The notes: a model not told the origin generated them from the letters alone. A DNA stretch of 32,396 bases from Robbsia andropogonis (GCF_000970345.1 NZ_LAQU01000041.1:1-32396), one strand, 5' to 3'; positions 18,507 through 27,737 are shown, numbered from the stretch's first letter. Program-made: numbers and translations.

Positions 18507-19255
18507 GGCCCGTGCCCGATCCATTCCTGCAACGCAGGCAGGCGGCGCGTGTCCGTCAGGTCCAACTGCAGCGGCGTCATTGAGACATAACCATCGCGCA
18601 CCGCGGCGAAATCGGTACCATCGCCTGCGTCACGCTCCGCGCCCGACGGTCCAATCCAATATATCGGATCACCGCGTGGATTCGTTTGCCGGATCACCGG
18701 CTGCGACGGGTGCCGCTTGCCCAGCCGAGTTACCCGCCATCCGCGCAATGCCGACGAAGGTACATTCGGAATATTGACATTCAACAACGACGCCGCTGGC
18801 AGCGGCACATCGCGATGATGTGCGACGATGCGCGCCGCTTCCGCCGCCGCCGCGTCGAGATGGCCCCAACCGTGATCGACAAGCGAGAACGCGATCGACG
18901 GAATACCGAACAGGAAGCCCTCGGTAGCGGCGGCGACGGTACCGGAATACAGCGTGTCCTCGCCCATGTTCTGTCCGTTATTCATGCCGGACACGACAAG
19001 GTCGGGACGTCCCTCCAACAGCCCCGTCAGCGCCACATGCACACAATCAGTGGGCGTCCCGTTCACGAATCGGAAACCGTTCGTCGCCGTACACACGCTC
19101 AGTGGACGGGACAGCGTCAATGAATTCGAGGCGCCACTGCAATTCTGCTCTGGCGCCACGACGTCGACCCGATCCGCCAGCGGCAGCAATGCGTGATAGA
19201 GCGCCGATAGACCGGGCGCCAGATAACCATCGTCGTTGCTGAGCAGAATATGCAT
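18503..19255 (-). CDS. surE: 5'/3'-nucleotidase SurE
   Basis: SurE is a metal-dependent survival phosphatase that dephosphorylates nucleoside 5'- and 3'-monophosphates and short polyphosphate. The 250-residue product is complete. It opens [16 protein letters not shown], with metal ligands Asp8 and Asp9, then Ser40 in [15 protein letters not shown], and Asn92 in [10 protein letters not shown]. The conserved late segment [20 protein letters not shown] is also present. The ATG at 19255 has no good Shine-Dalgarno; a TACAAT hexamer sits only a few bases upstream, so translation may start near the 5' end of a short-leader transcript. It is first in the surE-pcm-nlpD-rpoS cluster and lies 65 bases after recR. 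Confidence 0.95.
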   Translation of the reverse strand: MHILLSNDDGYLAPGLSALYHALLPLADRVDVVAPEQNCSGASNSLTLSRPLSVCTATNGFRFVNGTPTDCVHVALTGLLEGRPDLVVSGMNNGQNMGEDTLYSGTVAAATEGFLFGIPSIAFSLVDHGWGHLDAAAAEAARIVAHHRDVPLPAASLLNVNIPNVPSSALRGWRVTRLGKRHPSQPVIRQTNPRGDPIYWIGPSGAERDAGDGTDFAAVRDGYVSMTPLQLDLTDTRRLPALQEWIGHGP

Positions 19256-19320
19256 GGAAAGATTGTAACCGAGGCGACGCGCGACGTTGTAGGAACCGCG
19301 CGAAGGGACAAAGGGACTAC

Positions 19321-19920
19321 TTACACCGCGCGCCGGTCCAACATCGCCCGGGCAATCGTGCCAGCGTCGACATATTCCAGTTCACCGCCGACCGGTACCC
19401 CGCGCGCAAGTCTCGATACCGACAAGCCACGCGCCTTCAATGCCTGACCGAGATAGTGCGCGGTAGCTTCCCCTTCATTGGTGAAATTCGTGGCCAGAAC
19501 GACCTCGCGCACCACCCCGTCTCCTGCCCGTTGCAGCAGCTTGTCGAAGTGGATGTCCTTCGGACCCACACCGTCAAGCGGGCTCAACCGCCCCATCAAG
19601 ACAAAATACAGCCCTTTGTAAGACAAGGTCTGCTCCAGCATGATCTGGTCCGCCGGCGTCTCGACGACGCACAGCAGTGCAGGATCCCGCTCATCATCCA
19701 GGCACGTCGAGCACACCGGCGATTCAGTGAACGTATTGCAGCGATCACAATGCCGAAGCGCATGCGCCGCGCCTGCCAGCGCCTGACTCAATCGCGCCGC
19801 GCCGTCCCGATCATGCTGCATCAGATGATAGGCCATCCGTTGGGCGCCCTTCGGTCCGACACCTGGAAGTATCCGCAACGCATCGATCAATGCGGACAGC
19901 GTCGATGGCGGCTTGATCAT
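19321..19920 (-). CDS. recR: recombination protein RecR
   Basis: RecR works with RecO and RecF to load RecA on gapped DNA. The 199-residue product has the N-terminal helix-hairpin-helix ([17 protein letters not shown], about 18-34). A C4 zinc finger uses Cys58, Cys61, Cys70 and Cys73. The Toprim domain begins near [16 protein letters not shown], and the Walker-B-like tail [16 protein letters not shown] closes the protein. The ATG at 19920 is preferred; a GTG at 19926 is two codons upstream in frame. It follows ybaB in the usual dnaX-ybaB-recR order. Confidence 0.95.
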   Translation of the reverse strand: MIKPPSTLSALIDALRILPGVGPKGAQRMAYHLMQHDRDGAARLSQALAGAAHALRHCDRCNTFTESPVCSTCLDDERDPALLCVVETPADQIMLEQTLSYKGLYFVLMGRLSPLDGVGPKDIHFDKLLQRAGDGVVREVVLATNFTNEGEATAHYLGQALKARGLSVSRLARGVPVGGELEYVDAGTIARAMLDRRAV

Positions 19921-19935
19921 GGCCACGGTCCGTGA

Positions 19936-20261
19936 TCAGAACGGCAGCTTGAAGCCCGGCGGCAGACCCATGCCCCCCGTTGCACACCCATCATCTGCTG
20001 CGCCAGTTCATCAGCCTTGCGCTTCGCATCGGCATGCGCCGCGGTGATCAGATCTTCTTCCATCTCGATATCGTCTTCACGCAGGCTTTTCTCCAGTATC
20101 ACGCGCTTGACCGTATGGTCGCCCGTCATGATGATCTTCACCAAGCCAGCGCCGGACTCACCGGTCACCTCGGTGGCGGCCAGCTTTTCCTGCATTTTCT
20201 TCATATTGTCCTGCATGGCCTGCGCCTGCTTCATCAAACCGGCCAGTTGTCCCTTCATCAT
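19936..20261 (-). CDS. YbaB/EbfC nucleoid-associated protein, apparent frameshift near 3' end
   Basis: YbaB/EbfC is a small DNA-binding nucleoid-associated protein. The start [20 protein letters not shown] (ATG at 20261, GGAG nine bases upstream) and the middle are typical. As sequenced, the frame then departs: after AQQMMGV it reads into a Cys/Arg-rich tail and stops at 19917, overlapping recR. The conserved C-terminus [11 protein letters not shown] is present in the neighbouring frame and ends with a TGA at 19936. One extra base at or next to the G6 run (19973-19978) joins the two parts into exactly 108 residues, the normal length. The coordinates given are for the restored gene. A base-calling error or a recent deletion is likely. 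Confidence 0.85.
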
Positions 20262-20371
20262 GGTGTGGTGCTCCCTTATCCAACAGAAAATAATGCGCAC
20301 GCGGGCGCATGCCGATGCGATATGACGGTAGCCGCCGATATCAACGCCGCGATTGGCCGTGCCAGTATCGC

Positions 20372-22833
20372 TCAGCGTGCCGACAAGGGGCGCGTGGCGC
20401 CCGGCAGGATCGACGCGCCGAAATCATCAATCAACGCCCGCACGAAGGCATCGTCGCGAATCGATGCTTCCGCGCGCCGCTGCAGTGCCGCTCGCTCGGC
20501 GGCATATACCGCCGCCGCCGTGCACTGCGCAGGTCCTACTTCCACCTGCAACTGCACGTCACGGCCGAGCCGCTCCTGTACCGCCGCGCGGACCTTTTCC
20601 AGGTGTCCGCCGGAGGCAAGCGTCGTCACCGGCACGCGCAATTGCAGGCGATCCGCTTCGACCTGGATCAATTCGCTTTGATGCGCCAGTTGCTGCGCCA
20701 GGCCTTTTACCTCCAACGTCATCGCAAACGCCGGCCAATCAGAATCGATGCCGATTGCCGTCATCGCAATACCCGGAGGCGGCCGAGGCACATCGATGGC
20801 GCCGTCGCCCATCGATGACAGGCCACCGTTCGCGCCCGCCCGCTCTCCATGCCGCGTCGTCACACTGTCCGACACCGATTCAGCTCGATCCCTGCGCGCA
20901 TCCGATGCGGCGACACCGTTGGAACCCATTGATGCAAGGAATGCATCCGCCGCCGCACCGTCCGCATCCTGCACGTCGTCCCACGGCGCTGGCATGCCGG
21001 TATCGTCGCGTGCATCCCGCGCCGTTGCATCCGACGCACGCGTGGCCGGCAAGCGATCCATGTTGCGGGACGTTGGCACGGACAGGCCGGGGCCTGCCGG
21101 CGCCGTTGGTACCTTTGCCGCGGTCCCGCGGCGTGCCGTAGGAGAGGAAGTCGAGGACGACGTTCGTTTCAACACACCAAGCGCCGCAAGCTTCGCACGC
21201 GCACCGGACGCGGCAGACTGCGCTGCCTCTTCGCCGCCAGCACTGTGGACATCGGCAGAGGCCGGTGTCGACGCACCACGCGCCCCCGCCAGCGCCGCCG
21301 GTTCCTTCGCTGCTGGCGTCGGCGTGGCCACCTCGTCAAACGCATTTACGGCTTCTTCCGAGGCAACCGTATTCATGTCAATGCCCGTGTCCGGAGACTG
21401 CGCCATCCGACCAAACGACAACGGTCGCGTCGACAGGTCTGCTTGGTTCGCGGCAGCGGGCGCGACCGCCACTGACGGTACCGCGGCGACATCGCCCGCG
21501 GGCTCGTCCACACGTTTCATGGCATCCGGGAAAGGCACGACTGCCTCGCCGACGGCATCACGCGGTGCCGAATTCGCACCCCCTGTGGTGACCAGTGCCT
21601 TCGACGGCGCAGGCGGCATCGAAGGCCGGATCGGCGCCTTCACCGAAGCGGTCGTCGGCGGCACCGCGGCGGCACGGGTAGCATGGACGTCACCACCACC
21701 CGTTCCAGCCGCTCCCGGGGACGCCGTTACACCGCCGAACGGCGTTCCCGACACCGGGCGAAACGCAAGCATCCGCAATAGCGTCATCGTGAACCCGGCA
21801 TACTCATCCGGCGCCAGACCCATCTCGCTTCGGCCGATCGTTGCAATCTGGTAATACAGCTGAATCTGCTCGGCACCAAGCGTGCGCGCAAACCGCCGGA
21901 TGTCCTCGGCCTCGGGCCATTCGTCCATGACCGAACCCGGTACACTCTGCGCCCAGCCAATGCGATTAAGCCATTGCGCGAGATCCTGCAGGGCCGTGGA
22001 AAACGACAGGCTGCGCCCTGCCATTTCATCCGCTACCGCGAGCACGGCCGCGCCGTCATGGGCGATCAAACCGTCGAGCAGGCGCACCAGGTAATGTTGA
22101 TCCAGCGCGCCTAGCATGCCCCGCACGGCCTCGTCGCTCACCGTCCCCGCGGCATAGGCAATAGCCTGATCCGTCAGCGAGAGCGCATCACGCATGCTGC
22201 CGCTTGCCGCGCGCGCGAGTAATCGCAGCGCCTGCGGTTCGAAAGCGATCTGTTCGTCGCCCAGCACCTTGGCAAGATGATCGACAATGTCGTGCGCGGG
22301 CATCTGCTTCAAATTGAACTGCAGACATCGCGATAACACCGTGACGGGAATCTTTTGCGGATCCGTGGTGGCGAGGATGAATTTGACGTGCGCTGGCGGC
22401 TCTTCCAGCGTTTTCAACATCGCATTGAAAGCGTGGTTGGTCAGCATGTGCACTTCGTCGATCATATAGACCTTGAAACGCGCATCGACCGGGGCATATA
22501 TCGCGCGCTCGAGCAACGCCGCCATCTCATCCACGCCTCGGTTCGACGCGGCATCCATCTCGACATAATCAACGAAACGGCCGGCATCGATTTCCACGCA
22601 GGCACGGCACACGCCGCAAGGTTGCGCGGTAATGCCGGTCTCACAATTCAATGCCTTCGCAAGGATTCGCGAAAGCGTGGTCTTGCCCACACCACGGGTG
22701 CCGGTAAAAGATAGGCGTGATGCAGCCGCTGTTGTTCAAGGGCGTGCGTCAACGCCCGGACAACGTGATCTTGTCCGACAAGCGACGGAAAATCGCGGGG
22801 ACGCCATTTGCGAGCGAGAACTTGGTAGGTCAT
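20372..22833 (-). CDS. dnaX: DNA polymerase III subunit gamma/tau, apparent frameshift in the P-loop
   Basis: DnaX is the ATPase core of the clamp loader that places the beta clamp on DNA. The N-terminal frame from ATG 22833 reads [20 protein letters not shown] up to LHHAYL, then shifts at 22706-22709. The rest continues in the other frame from the P-loop GVGKTT to the stop at 20372. One added T in the T4 run on the minus strand gives [10 protein letters not shown] and a continuous 820-residue protein. Beyond the break are the zinc-module cysteines ([16 protein letters not shown]), DEVHML (Walker B), and AAA+ domain III to about residue 360. A low-complexity Ala/Pro/Thr linker of roughly 330 residues follows, then a C-terminal tau domain. 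No A-rich slippery site for gamma synthesis was noticed. The gene is essential, so a sequencing error is favoured over a true pseudogene. Confidence 0.92.
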
Positions 22834-23070
22834 CGGCGAATTCTATCAGGAACGCCGAGGTTCTCCGCGGTCCACGCATGGCAAACACACACTGATCGAA
22901 GGAAGATGAAATAGGCGCTGACTGGACACTGCACAAAGCGGAAAACCGTGTGAATGCGTGGTGCTAAGCGACATATGACACCGCGCATCACAAACGCGAT
23001 GCGCAGTATGCACAAAGACCCTACGCTAAACAACAATGCGCAGTGACATATCGAAAAATAGGGAGAAGGT

Positions 23071-23166
23071 GACGAGCCGGACCCTCGGCACTGGTGGAAA
23101 GCGATCGTGGCTGCTTCGTTCCCGACCTGACCAGGTTAACCGCACCACCATGCGAGGAGGCCCGTC
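23071..23166 (-). ncRNA. ffs: signal recognition particle RNA (4.5S RNA)
   Basis: The minus strand carries the small bacterial SRP RNA, about 96 bases. The diagnostic core is GGTTAACCTGGTCAGGTC followed by GGGAACGAAGCAGCC, which folds into the Ffh-binding hairpin with the GGAA tetraloop. Compared with the common CCGGAAGG apex, the base pair closing the loop is flipped (CGGGAACG), a compensated change. The two ends are complementary (GACG at the 5' end, CGTC at the 3' end), and ATGGTGG pairs with CCACCAG. The 5' end is placed by a strong -10 seven to eight bases upstream. It precedes dnaX in the same direction, its usual site in Burkholderia. Exact ends may differ by a few bases. Confidence 0.93.
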
Positions 23167-23173
23167 ACAAAAA

Positions 23174-23182
23174 ATTATAGCA
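23174..23182 (-). promoter_or_regulatory. extended -10 promoter of ffs
   Basis: The minus strand reads TGCTATAAT, identical over nine bases to the ndk promoter element. A start site at about 23166-23167 coincides with the predicted 5' end of the SRP RNA. No good -35 is visible. Confidence 0.7.
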
Positions 23183-23195
23183 CGGTAACGGTGCA

Positions 23196-23903
23196 CTAAG
23201 CCACGATTTCGCCTTCGACGTCGACTTCCGTCTCGGCCTCGATGTCCATCTCCATGGGGTCACGCGGCAAGCCAAAACTATCCGTATCGCGTAGGCAATC
23301 CGCTAACTCGATCAGGTTCGAAATGGCCAGCTTGCGAAATATATTGCGTTTGTGCGCACTGACGGTCTTTGGACTCAGACACAACGCACGGGCGATTGCC
23401 TTGTTTGTATGGCCGTGCATCAGATTTTCCGCAATGCATCGCTCCCGCAACGTCAACACGCAGGGCCGCGACGCGTGCGTGGTCGTTAACTGGTCCGAGC
23501 CGAGGCGCAACCCCCAGGCACGACCATGCAGCGCGCATGCCACGCCCTCTATCAACCGTTCCGGCGGGTCCGTTTTGTAAAGGAAGCCATCCGCTTGTGC
23601 CGTGTGCGCACGCCGTACCGGCAACACGCCTCGATGCATCGAAAACATCACTACCTTGGGGGGCGCGGGCAAGCGCTTGATCCGGCGTAAGACCTCATAT
23701 CCGTCCAGTCCGGGCAAATCGATATCGAGTAGCACCAGATCGGGCTGGCATCGCTGCACCGCTTGCCAGCCCTGCTGCCCATCCACCGCCTCCATCACCA
23801 CGTCGAACCCGAAGCTGCCGTGGCGATGATTTTCCAGGAGCACACGTACTCCCAAGCGGATCATGTCGTGGTCATCCACGATCACGACGCGTTTCCTATC
23901 CAT
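23196..23903 (-). CDS. NarL/LuxR-family two-component response regulator
   Basis: The 235-residue protein has a receiver domain at about 4-122: the acidic pair Asp10-Asp11, the phosphoacceptor Asp60 (LLDIDLPG), Ser88, and the conserved Lys110 (LYKTD). A LuxR-type helix-turn-helix follows at about 150-200 (LTLRERCIAENLMHGHTNKA and then LCLSPKTVSAHKRNIFRKL). The C-terminus ends in an acidic tail, MEMDIEAETEVDVEGEIVA, which is not part of the usual fold. The ATG at 23903 has GGGAGAG directly upstream; a longer in-frame extension to 24125 is rejected. No histidine kinase is adjacent, so the partner and target genes are unknown. It ends 29 bases before the ffs 5' end, so read-through could overlap the ffs promoter. 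Confidence 0.9.
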   Translation of the reverse strand: MDRKRVVIVDDHDMIRLGVRVLLENHRHGSFGFDVVMEAVDGQQGWQAVQRCQPDLVLLDIDLPGLDGYEVLRRIKRLPAPPKVVMFSMHRGVLPVRRAHTAQADGFLYKTDPPERLIEGVACALHGRAWGLRLGSDQLTTTHASRPCVLTLRERCIAENLMHGHTNKAIARALCLSPKTVSAHKRNIFRKLAISNLIELADCLRDTDSFGLPRDPMEMDIEAETEVDVEGEIVA

Positions 23904-24108
23904 GCACTCTCCCGAAACACGTCCCGCCCAGTATTCGTCGATCCTGGGGGCGGGTGACCGGGCGACCGCGCAAAGCACGGCGCCACATAGGTCATTCGCT
24001 AGTGTGCCATTCGGCCGTTCGGGCAAACAAGATGGACAGACGAGAACAGGTATGTGCCTATCAATCGATGGGCCAAGTCCCAATCGACAATGCGTGAGCC
24101 CACGGCAA

Positions 24109-24783
24109 CTAAAGGAGCGGACCACCTAACGCATCGAGTAAGTGTCCCATCCGGGCACGCTTGGTTTCGAGATAAGCCTGGTTTTCCGGATTAGGCTCGA
24201 TCGCCAGCACGACACGTTCGACCACATCGATACCCGCCTTGCGTATCGCCGTCAATTTCGCCGGATTGTTACTCATCAGACGCACTTTTCCGACCCCCAG
24301 GTCACGCAGGACTTCGATGCCCGCCTGATAGTCCCGCGCGTCCACCGGCAGACCGAGGTCGGTGTTGGCGTCGACGGTATCACGCCCCTGGTCTTGCAAT
24401 GCATACGCGCGAATCTTGTTAACCAGCCCGATGCCGCGCCCTTCCTGCCCTCTTAGATAGACAACGACCCCGCGCCCTTCCGCCTGAACGCGCGCCAGGG
24501 CGCTGGCCAATTGCGGTCCGCAGTCACAGCGCAAGGAACCGAACGCATCGCCGGTAAGGCATTCGGAATGCAAGCGTACCAATACGGCGTCGGGGCCGTG
24601 AAGATCGCCGCGCGCCAACGCGACATGCTCGGCGCCCGTCACCAGGTCGCGATAGACGTACGCGGTAAATTGACCGTGCGCTGTTGGCATCCGCGCGGTT
24701 GCAATACGTTCCACTCGGATGGCGGGCGTGTCCGCATCGTTCTGGGGTGACGGCAAAGGCCGTCTTTCGTTGTTTGCTGCCAT
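24109..24783 (-). CDS. ribA: GTP cyclohydrolase II
   Basis: RibA opens the imidazole ring of GTP in the first step of riboflavin synthesis. The 224-residue product is a stand-alone enzyme without a fused DHBP synthase domain. The zinc ligands Cys75, Cys86 and Cys88 are visible in SECLTGDAFGSLRCDCGPQL. The GTP-site motif YLRGQEGRGIGLVNKIRAY spans about 109-127. The later DARDYQAGIEVLRDLGV and LMSNNPAKLTAI segments are conserved. The ATG at 24783 has an AAGGGCAG stretch upstream. It is co-directional with the upstream permease and the downstream response regulator, with gaps of 175 and 205 bases, so a shared transcript is uncertain. No FMN riboswitch was recognised. Confidence 0.95.
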   Translation of the reverse strand: MAANNERRPLPSPQNDADTPAIRVERIATARMPTAHGQFTAYVYRDLVTGAEHVALARGDLHGPDAVLVRLHSECLTGDAFGSLRCDCGPQLASALARVQAEGRGVVVYLRGQEGRGIGLVNKIRAYALQDQGRDTVDANTDLGLPVDARDYQAGIEVLRDLGVGKVRLMSNNPAKLTAIRKAGIDVVERVVLAIEPNPENQAYLETKRARMGHLLDALGGPLL

Positions 24784-24958
24784 ATCTGCTGCCCTTGTCT
24801 GCTACGCCTTTTCGCCAATCCGCGTGTCTTAAGGCGACCCGCTCATCCGTTGGCGTCGGTCCCACGTGCGAAAGCGAATGTTCTCGCGCATCAACGCGTC
24901 AGGTAAGATTATCCTCCGACATGACGCTCGCGTGTCGCACTAACCATTACGCCGCCTG

Positions 24959-26281
24959 TCAGCCCGCGCCAAGATAGCCGTAGCGCAACAAAAAGATTGC
25001 CGCGATGACCCACACCGCCGGCGCCACGGACCGCGCCCGCCCCGTGAGTAATTTAAGCGCCGCGTACGAAATAAACCCAAAGGCAATGCCGTTGGCGATG
25101 GAATACGTGAACGGCATCGCCAAGACAGTCAATATGCCAGGCACCGTTTCCGTTGCATCATGCCACGGCAATTCACCGATATCGCGCAACATCAGACAGG
25201 CGACGTACAACAATGCCGGCGCCGTCGCATAAGACGGTACCGCACTAGCCAACGGCGCGAAGAACAACGCTACGAGAAACAAAACCGCCACCACCAACGC
25301 GGTCAAACCGGTGCGCCCCCCCGCCTGTACACCTGCGGCGCTTTCCACATACGCCGTCGTGGACGACGTGCCCAGCACCGCGCCGGCGATGATCGCCGCG
25401 CTGTCCGCGAATAGTGCCCGACGCATGCGACGATCGGTGGGGACATCCCGTCCTGGGCCGGTCGGCGTCCGTGGCACCAGGCCGGCGCGCTGCGCCACAC
25501 CCATCAGCGTGCCCGTCGCATCAAACAGCTCGACGAGGAAAAACACCAACACGACATGCCAAATCCCGCTCGACAGCGCACCGGCGATGTCGAGCTTGAA
25601 AAACGTCGGCGCGATTGATGGCGGCAGGGACACCACACCATGAAACGCATTGCCGCCGACAAAGAAGCTCAGCACCGTGACAAGCAAGATCCCGATCAGG
25701 ATCGCACCGCGCACCTTCATCACATCCAGAGCGACAATTACCAGGAAGCCGAGCACGGCCAGCAGTACTTGCGGCTGGTGCAGATCGCCGAGCCCTACAA
25801 GCGTCGCCGGATTCGCCACCACGATGCCGGACGATTTCAATGCAATGATGCCCAGGAACAGCCCGATTCCCGCGGTGATACCCGTTCGAATGGACGCGGG
25901 AATGGCGGCAATCAATGCGCCACGCAACCCGACGAGTGTCAGCAATAGAAAAAGGCAGCCAGAAATGAACACCGCCCCCAATGCCGCTTGCCAGTGATAC
26001 CCCATCCCCTGAACCACCGCGAATGCGAAATAGGCGTTCAATCCCATGCCCGGCGCACACGCTACCGGATAATTGGCGAACACTCCCATGATCAGCGTTG
26101 CAAGCGACGCCACCAAGCACGTGGCGACAAACACGGATGTGGCGGGCATGCCTGCCGCACTCAGAATCGAAGGATTAACGAACAGGATGTAAGCCATCGT
26201 CAGGAACGTGGTCATTCCCGCGATCACCTCGGTACGCACGGTCGTTCCCGCCGCTTGAAGTCCAAAATATCGTAGAAGCAT
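24959..26281 (-). CDS. NCS2-family (AzgA-like) purine permease
   Basis: The 440-residue polytopic inner-membrane protein matches the AzgA branch of NCS2 transporters, which take up adenine, guanine or hypoxanthine with protons. It opens with MLLRYFGLQAAGTTVRTEVI, then the conserved AGMTTFLTMAYILFVNP helix, GMGLNAYFAF at 79-87, and FFLVELFDATGTLMGVAQRAG. The hallmark TSSTTAYVESAAGVQAGGRTGL comes near residue 320. About 12-14 hydrophobic segments are evident. The ATG at 26281 has GAGGGG about ten bases upstream. No purine riboswitch-like leader was recognised. Substrate is inferred from the family only. Confidence 0.92.
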   Translation of the reverse strand: MLLRYFGLQAAGTTVRTEVIAGMTTFLTMAYILFVNPSILSAAGMPATSVFVATCLVASLATLIMGVFANYPVACAPGMGLNAYFAFAVVQGMGYHWQAALGAVFISGCLFLLLTLVGLRGALIAAIPASIRTGITAGIGLFLGIIALKSSGIVVANPATLVGLGDLHQPQVLLAVLGFLVIVALDVMKVRGAILIGILLVTVLSFFVGGNAFHGVVSLPPSIAPTFFKLDIAGALSSGIWHVVLVFFLVELFDATGTLMGVAQRAGLVPRTPTGPGRDVPTDRRMRRALFADSAAIIAGAVLGTSSTTAYVESAAGVQAGGRTGLTALVVAVLFLVALFFAPLASAVPSYATAPALLYVACLMLRDIGELPWHDATETVPGILTVLAMPFTYSIANGIAFGFISYAALKLLTGRARSVAPAVWVIAAIFLLRYGYLGAG

Positions 26282-26725
26282 TGTCGCTTATCCCCTCACG
26301 GCGCCATTGCGCCCGCCAATCCGCCTCGCATTGTGCCTGAAGCCGCCACGGACCGCGCACCCGTCCACCGTCCACATCCGTCTTTACCGACCCGCGTATG
26401 TGCAACCAAACGCCGCTTTGCGGTCACACCGGCAGGAGCAGCACCCGTCTCGGTCGAATTGTCTCCTTACGTTCTGCATTTCTTGCGATGTCTGGCAATT
26501 TTTTCCACGCGTTGTGCATTTTGACCGATTTGTACAGCGCACACTAAGGACATGCTGCCGACGAGCTGTGGACCCATCGCCATCCGGTCGTCGTCCCGGC
26601 CGTCTCAGGCCGTCACGGCTTTTTGATCGCCCGGTAATGCCGGATGTCCGCAAAACGATATAGGCATGTATTTTGCTTAAGAGGAGCAGGCTGTAAAGCT
26701 GAATGAACCAAACCAAGGGGAATGC
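26282..26725. other. divergent intergenic region between the permease and DUF2795 gene
   Basis: This is 444 bases with no supportable gene. It should hold the promoters of both divergent transcripts. A TTGACC at 26521-26526 followed 18 bases later by TAAGGA is a weak plus-strand candidate. The last bases hold the ribosome-binding site AAGGGGAATGC of the DUF2795 gene. I saw no repeats or terminators here. Confidence 0.4.
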
Positions 26726-26944
26726 ATGGCGACGGGATTTCACGCAGATGGACAAGGCAAGCCGGATTCGATGAGCGCGAACCTGCAAGCAGCCTTGGCA
26801 ACAGTGTCGTTTCCAGCCAACAAGGATCGCGTGATGGATGCAGCCCGCGAAAGCGGTGTCAGCAACGATGTCCTGATTGCCTTGGATGGTTTGCCGGAAA
26901 CGGATTATGCCGATGCGGATGCGCTGTTGCACGCATTGGGATAA
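26726..26944 (+). CDS. DUF2795 domain small protein
   Basis: The 72-residue protein matches the DUF2795 family of small proteins as I know it. The recognisable core is VSFPANKDRVMDAARESGVS followed by NDVLIALDGLPETDYADADALLHALG, that is, a short helical domain with the DVLxALxxLP signature. The first 20 residues are polar and not conserved. The ATG at 26726 is preceded by GGGG with six-base spacing; an overlapping ATG at 26722 opens a different frame and is rejected. No signal peptide or membrane segment is present, so it should be cytoplasmic. The family has no established function. The lipoprotein gene begins 199 bases downstream on the same strand. Confidence 0.85.
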   Translation: MATGFHADGQGKPDSMSANLQAALATVSFPANKDRVMDAARESGVSNDVLIALDGLPETDYADADALLHALG

Positions 26945-27143
26945 GCGAAAAAATTCGATGAGAAAGAAACACGAATGTCGTATCGATCCGATAAGACTCA
27001 TGCTCGTCACGCGGAACGCCACGCCGAAGGCGAACGACAGGACGGACAGGACGAATGGCGGACCGTTGCGACACTTTGATACGCCACGGCGTTTTCCACG
27101 ACGGCTAACCACCGACGAATATCGACAAGAGGGAGTAGCAACC

Positions 27144-27737
27144 ATGAAAAAAATGAACGTCGCATTGAAGATGGGCACCGCCATTGCCGCCGCCACGTTT
27201 GCGCTGGCCGGCTGCACGACGACGGCCACCGCGCCGAACGGCGGCCAAAGCAGCTCGGCGATGGAAAAGCGCCATAGCATCAATGCGAATGTGGACCAGA
27301 CCCTGTCGCGCCTCTATTCGACGGTTCCTGGTTCCCGTGAACTGGTGGGCAAGGCCCGCGGCGTTCTGGTATTCCCGAATGTGCTGGCAGCAGGCTTCGT
27401 AGTTGGCGGTCAGTACGGCGAAGGCGCACTGCGCGTGGGCTCGGAAACAGCTGGCTACTACAGCACGACCTCCGCTTCAGTTGGCCTCCAGATCGGCGCA
27501 CAATCGAAGGCGATCATCATTGTATTCATGACGCAAGATGCGCTGGACAAGTTCCGCAACGTGAAGGGCTGGTCGATTGGTGGCGATGCGTCGGTAGCCG
27601 TGATCAAGGTGGGCGCAAATGGCGCGATCGACAGCAACAGCGTCCGTGCGCCGATCGACGCATTCGTGCTGACGAACGCTGGCCTGATGGCGAACTTGAC
27701 GCTGGAAGGCACGAAGGTTAACCGTATGGAACTGTAA
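27144..27737 (+). CDS. SYLF/Ysc84-domain lipoprotein
   Basis: The 197-residue protein has a signal peptide ending in the lipobox LAGC (Cys24). A SYLF (Ysc84) lipid-binding domain covers most of the mature part: VDQTLSRLYSTVPGSRELVG, then GVLVFPNVLAAGFVVGGQYG, and an end at NLTLEGTKVNRMEL. Burkholderia encodes a close family, for example the BPSL1445-type lipoprotein known as an antigen. The ATG at 27144 has GGGAG eight bases upstream; the frame is open back to 26877 but that part overlaps the DUF2795 gene. The product probably sits on the periplasmic face of the envelope. A strong terminator follows at 27784-27819. Confidence 0.93.
   Translation: MKKMNVALKMGTAIAAATFALAGCTTTATAPNGGQSSSAMEKRHSINANVDQTLSRLYSTVPGSRELVGKARGVLVFPNVLAAGFVVGGQYGEGALRVGSETAGYYSTTSASVGLQIGAQSKAIIIVFMTQDALDKFRNVKGWSIGGDASVAVIKVGANGAIDSNSVRAPIDAFVLTNAGLMANLTLEGTKVNRMEL

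Noticed and set aside
21100-21500. Plus-strand frames of 70-370 codons over the dnaX linker
   Set aside because: They are shadows of the GC-rich Ala/Pro linker with no family resemblance.
22834-23070. dnaX promoter candidate TTGTGC with TATTTC, 17 bases apart
   Set aside because: Both hexamers match consensus poorly; not enough to call.
24784-24958. Possible riboswitch between the purine permease and ribA
   Set aside because: No FMN or purine aptamer core could be recognised in this gap.
26384-27283. 299-codon minus-strand frame opposite the DUF2795 and SYLF genes
   Set aside because: It is antisense to two well-supported genes, and its translation matches no family.
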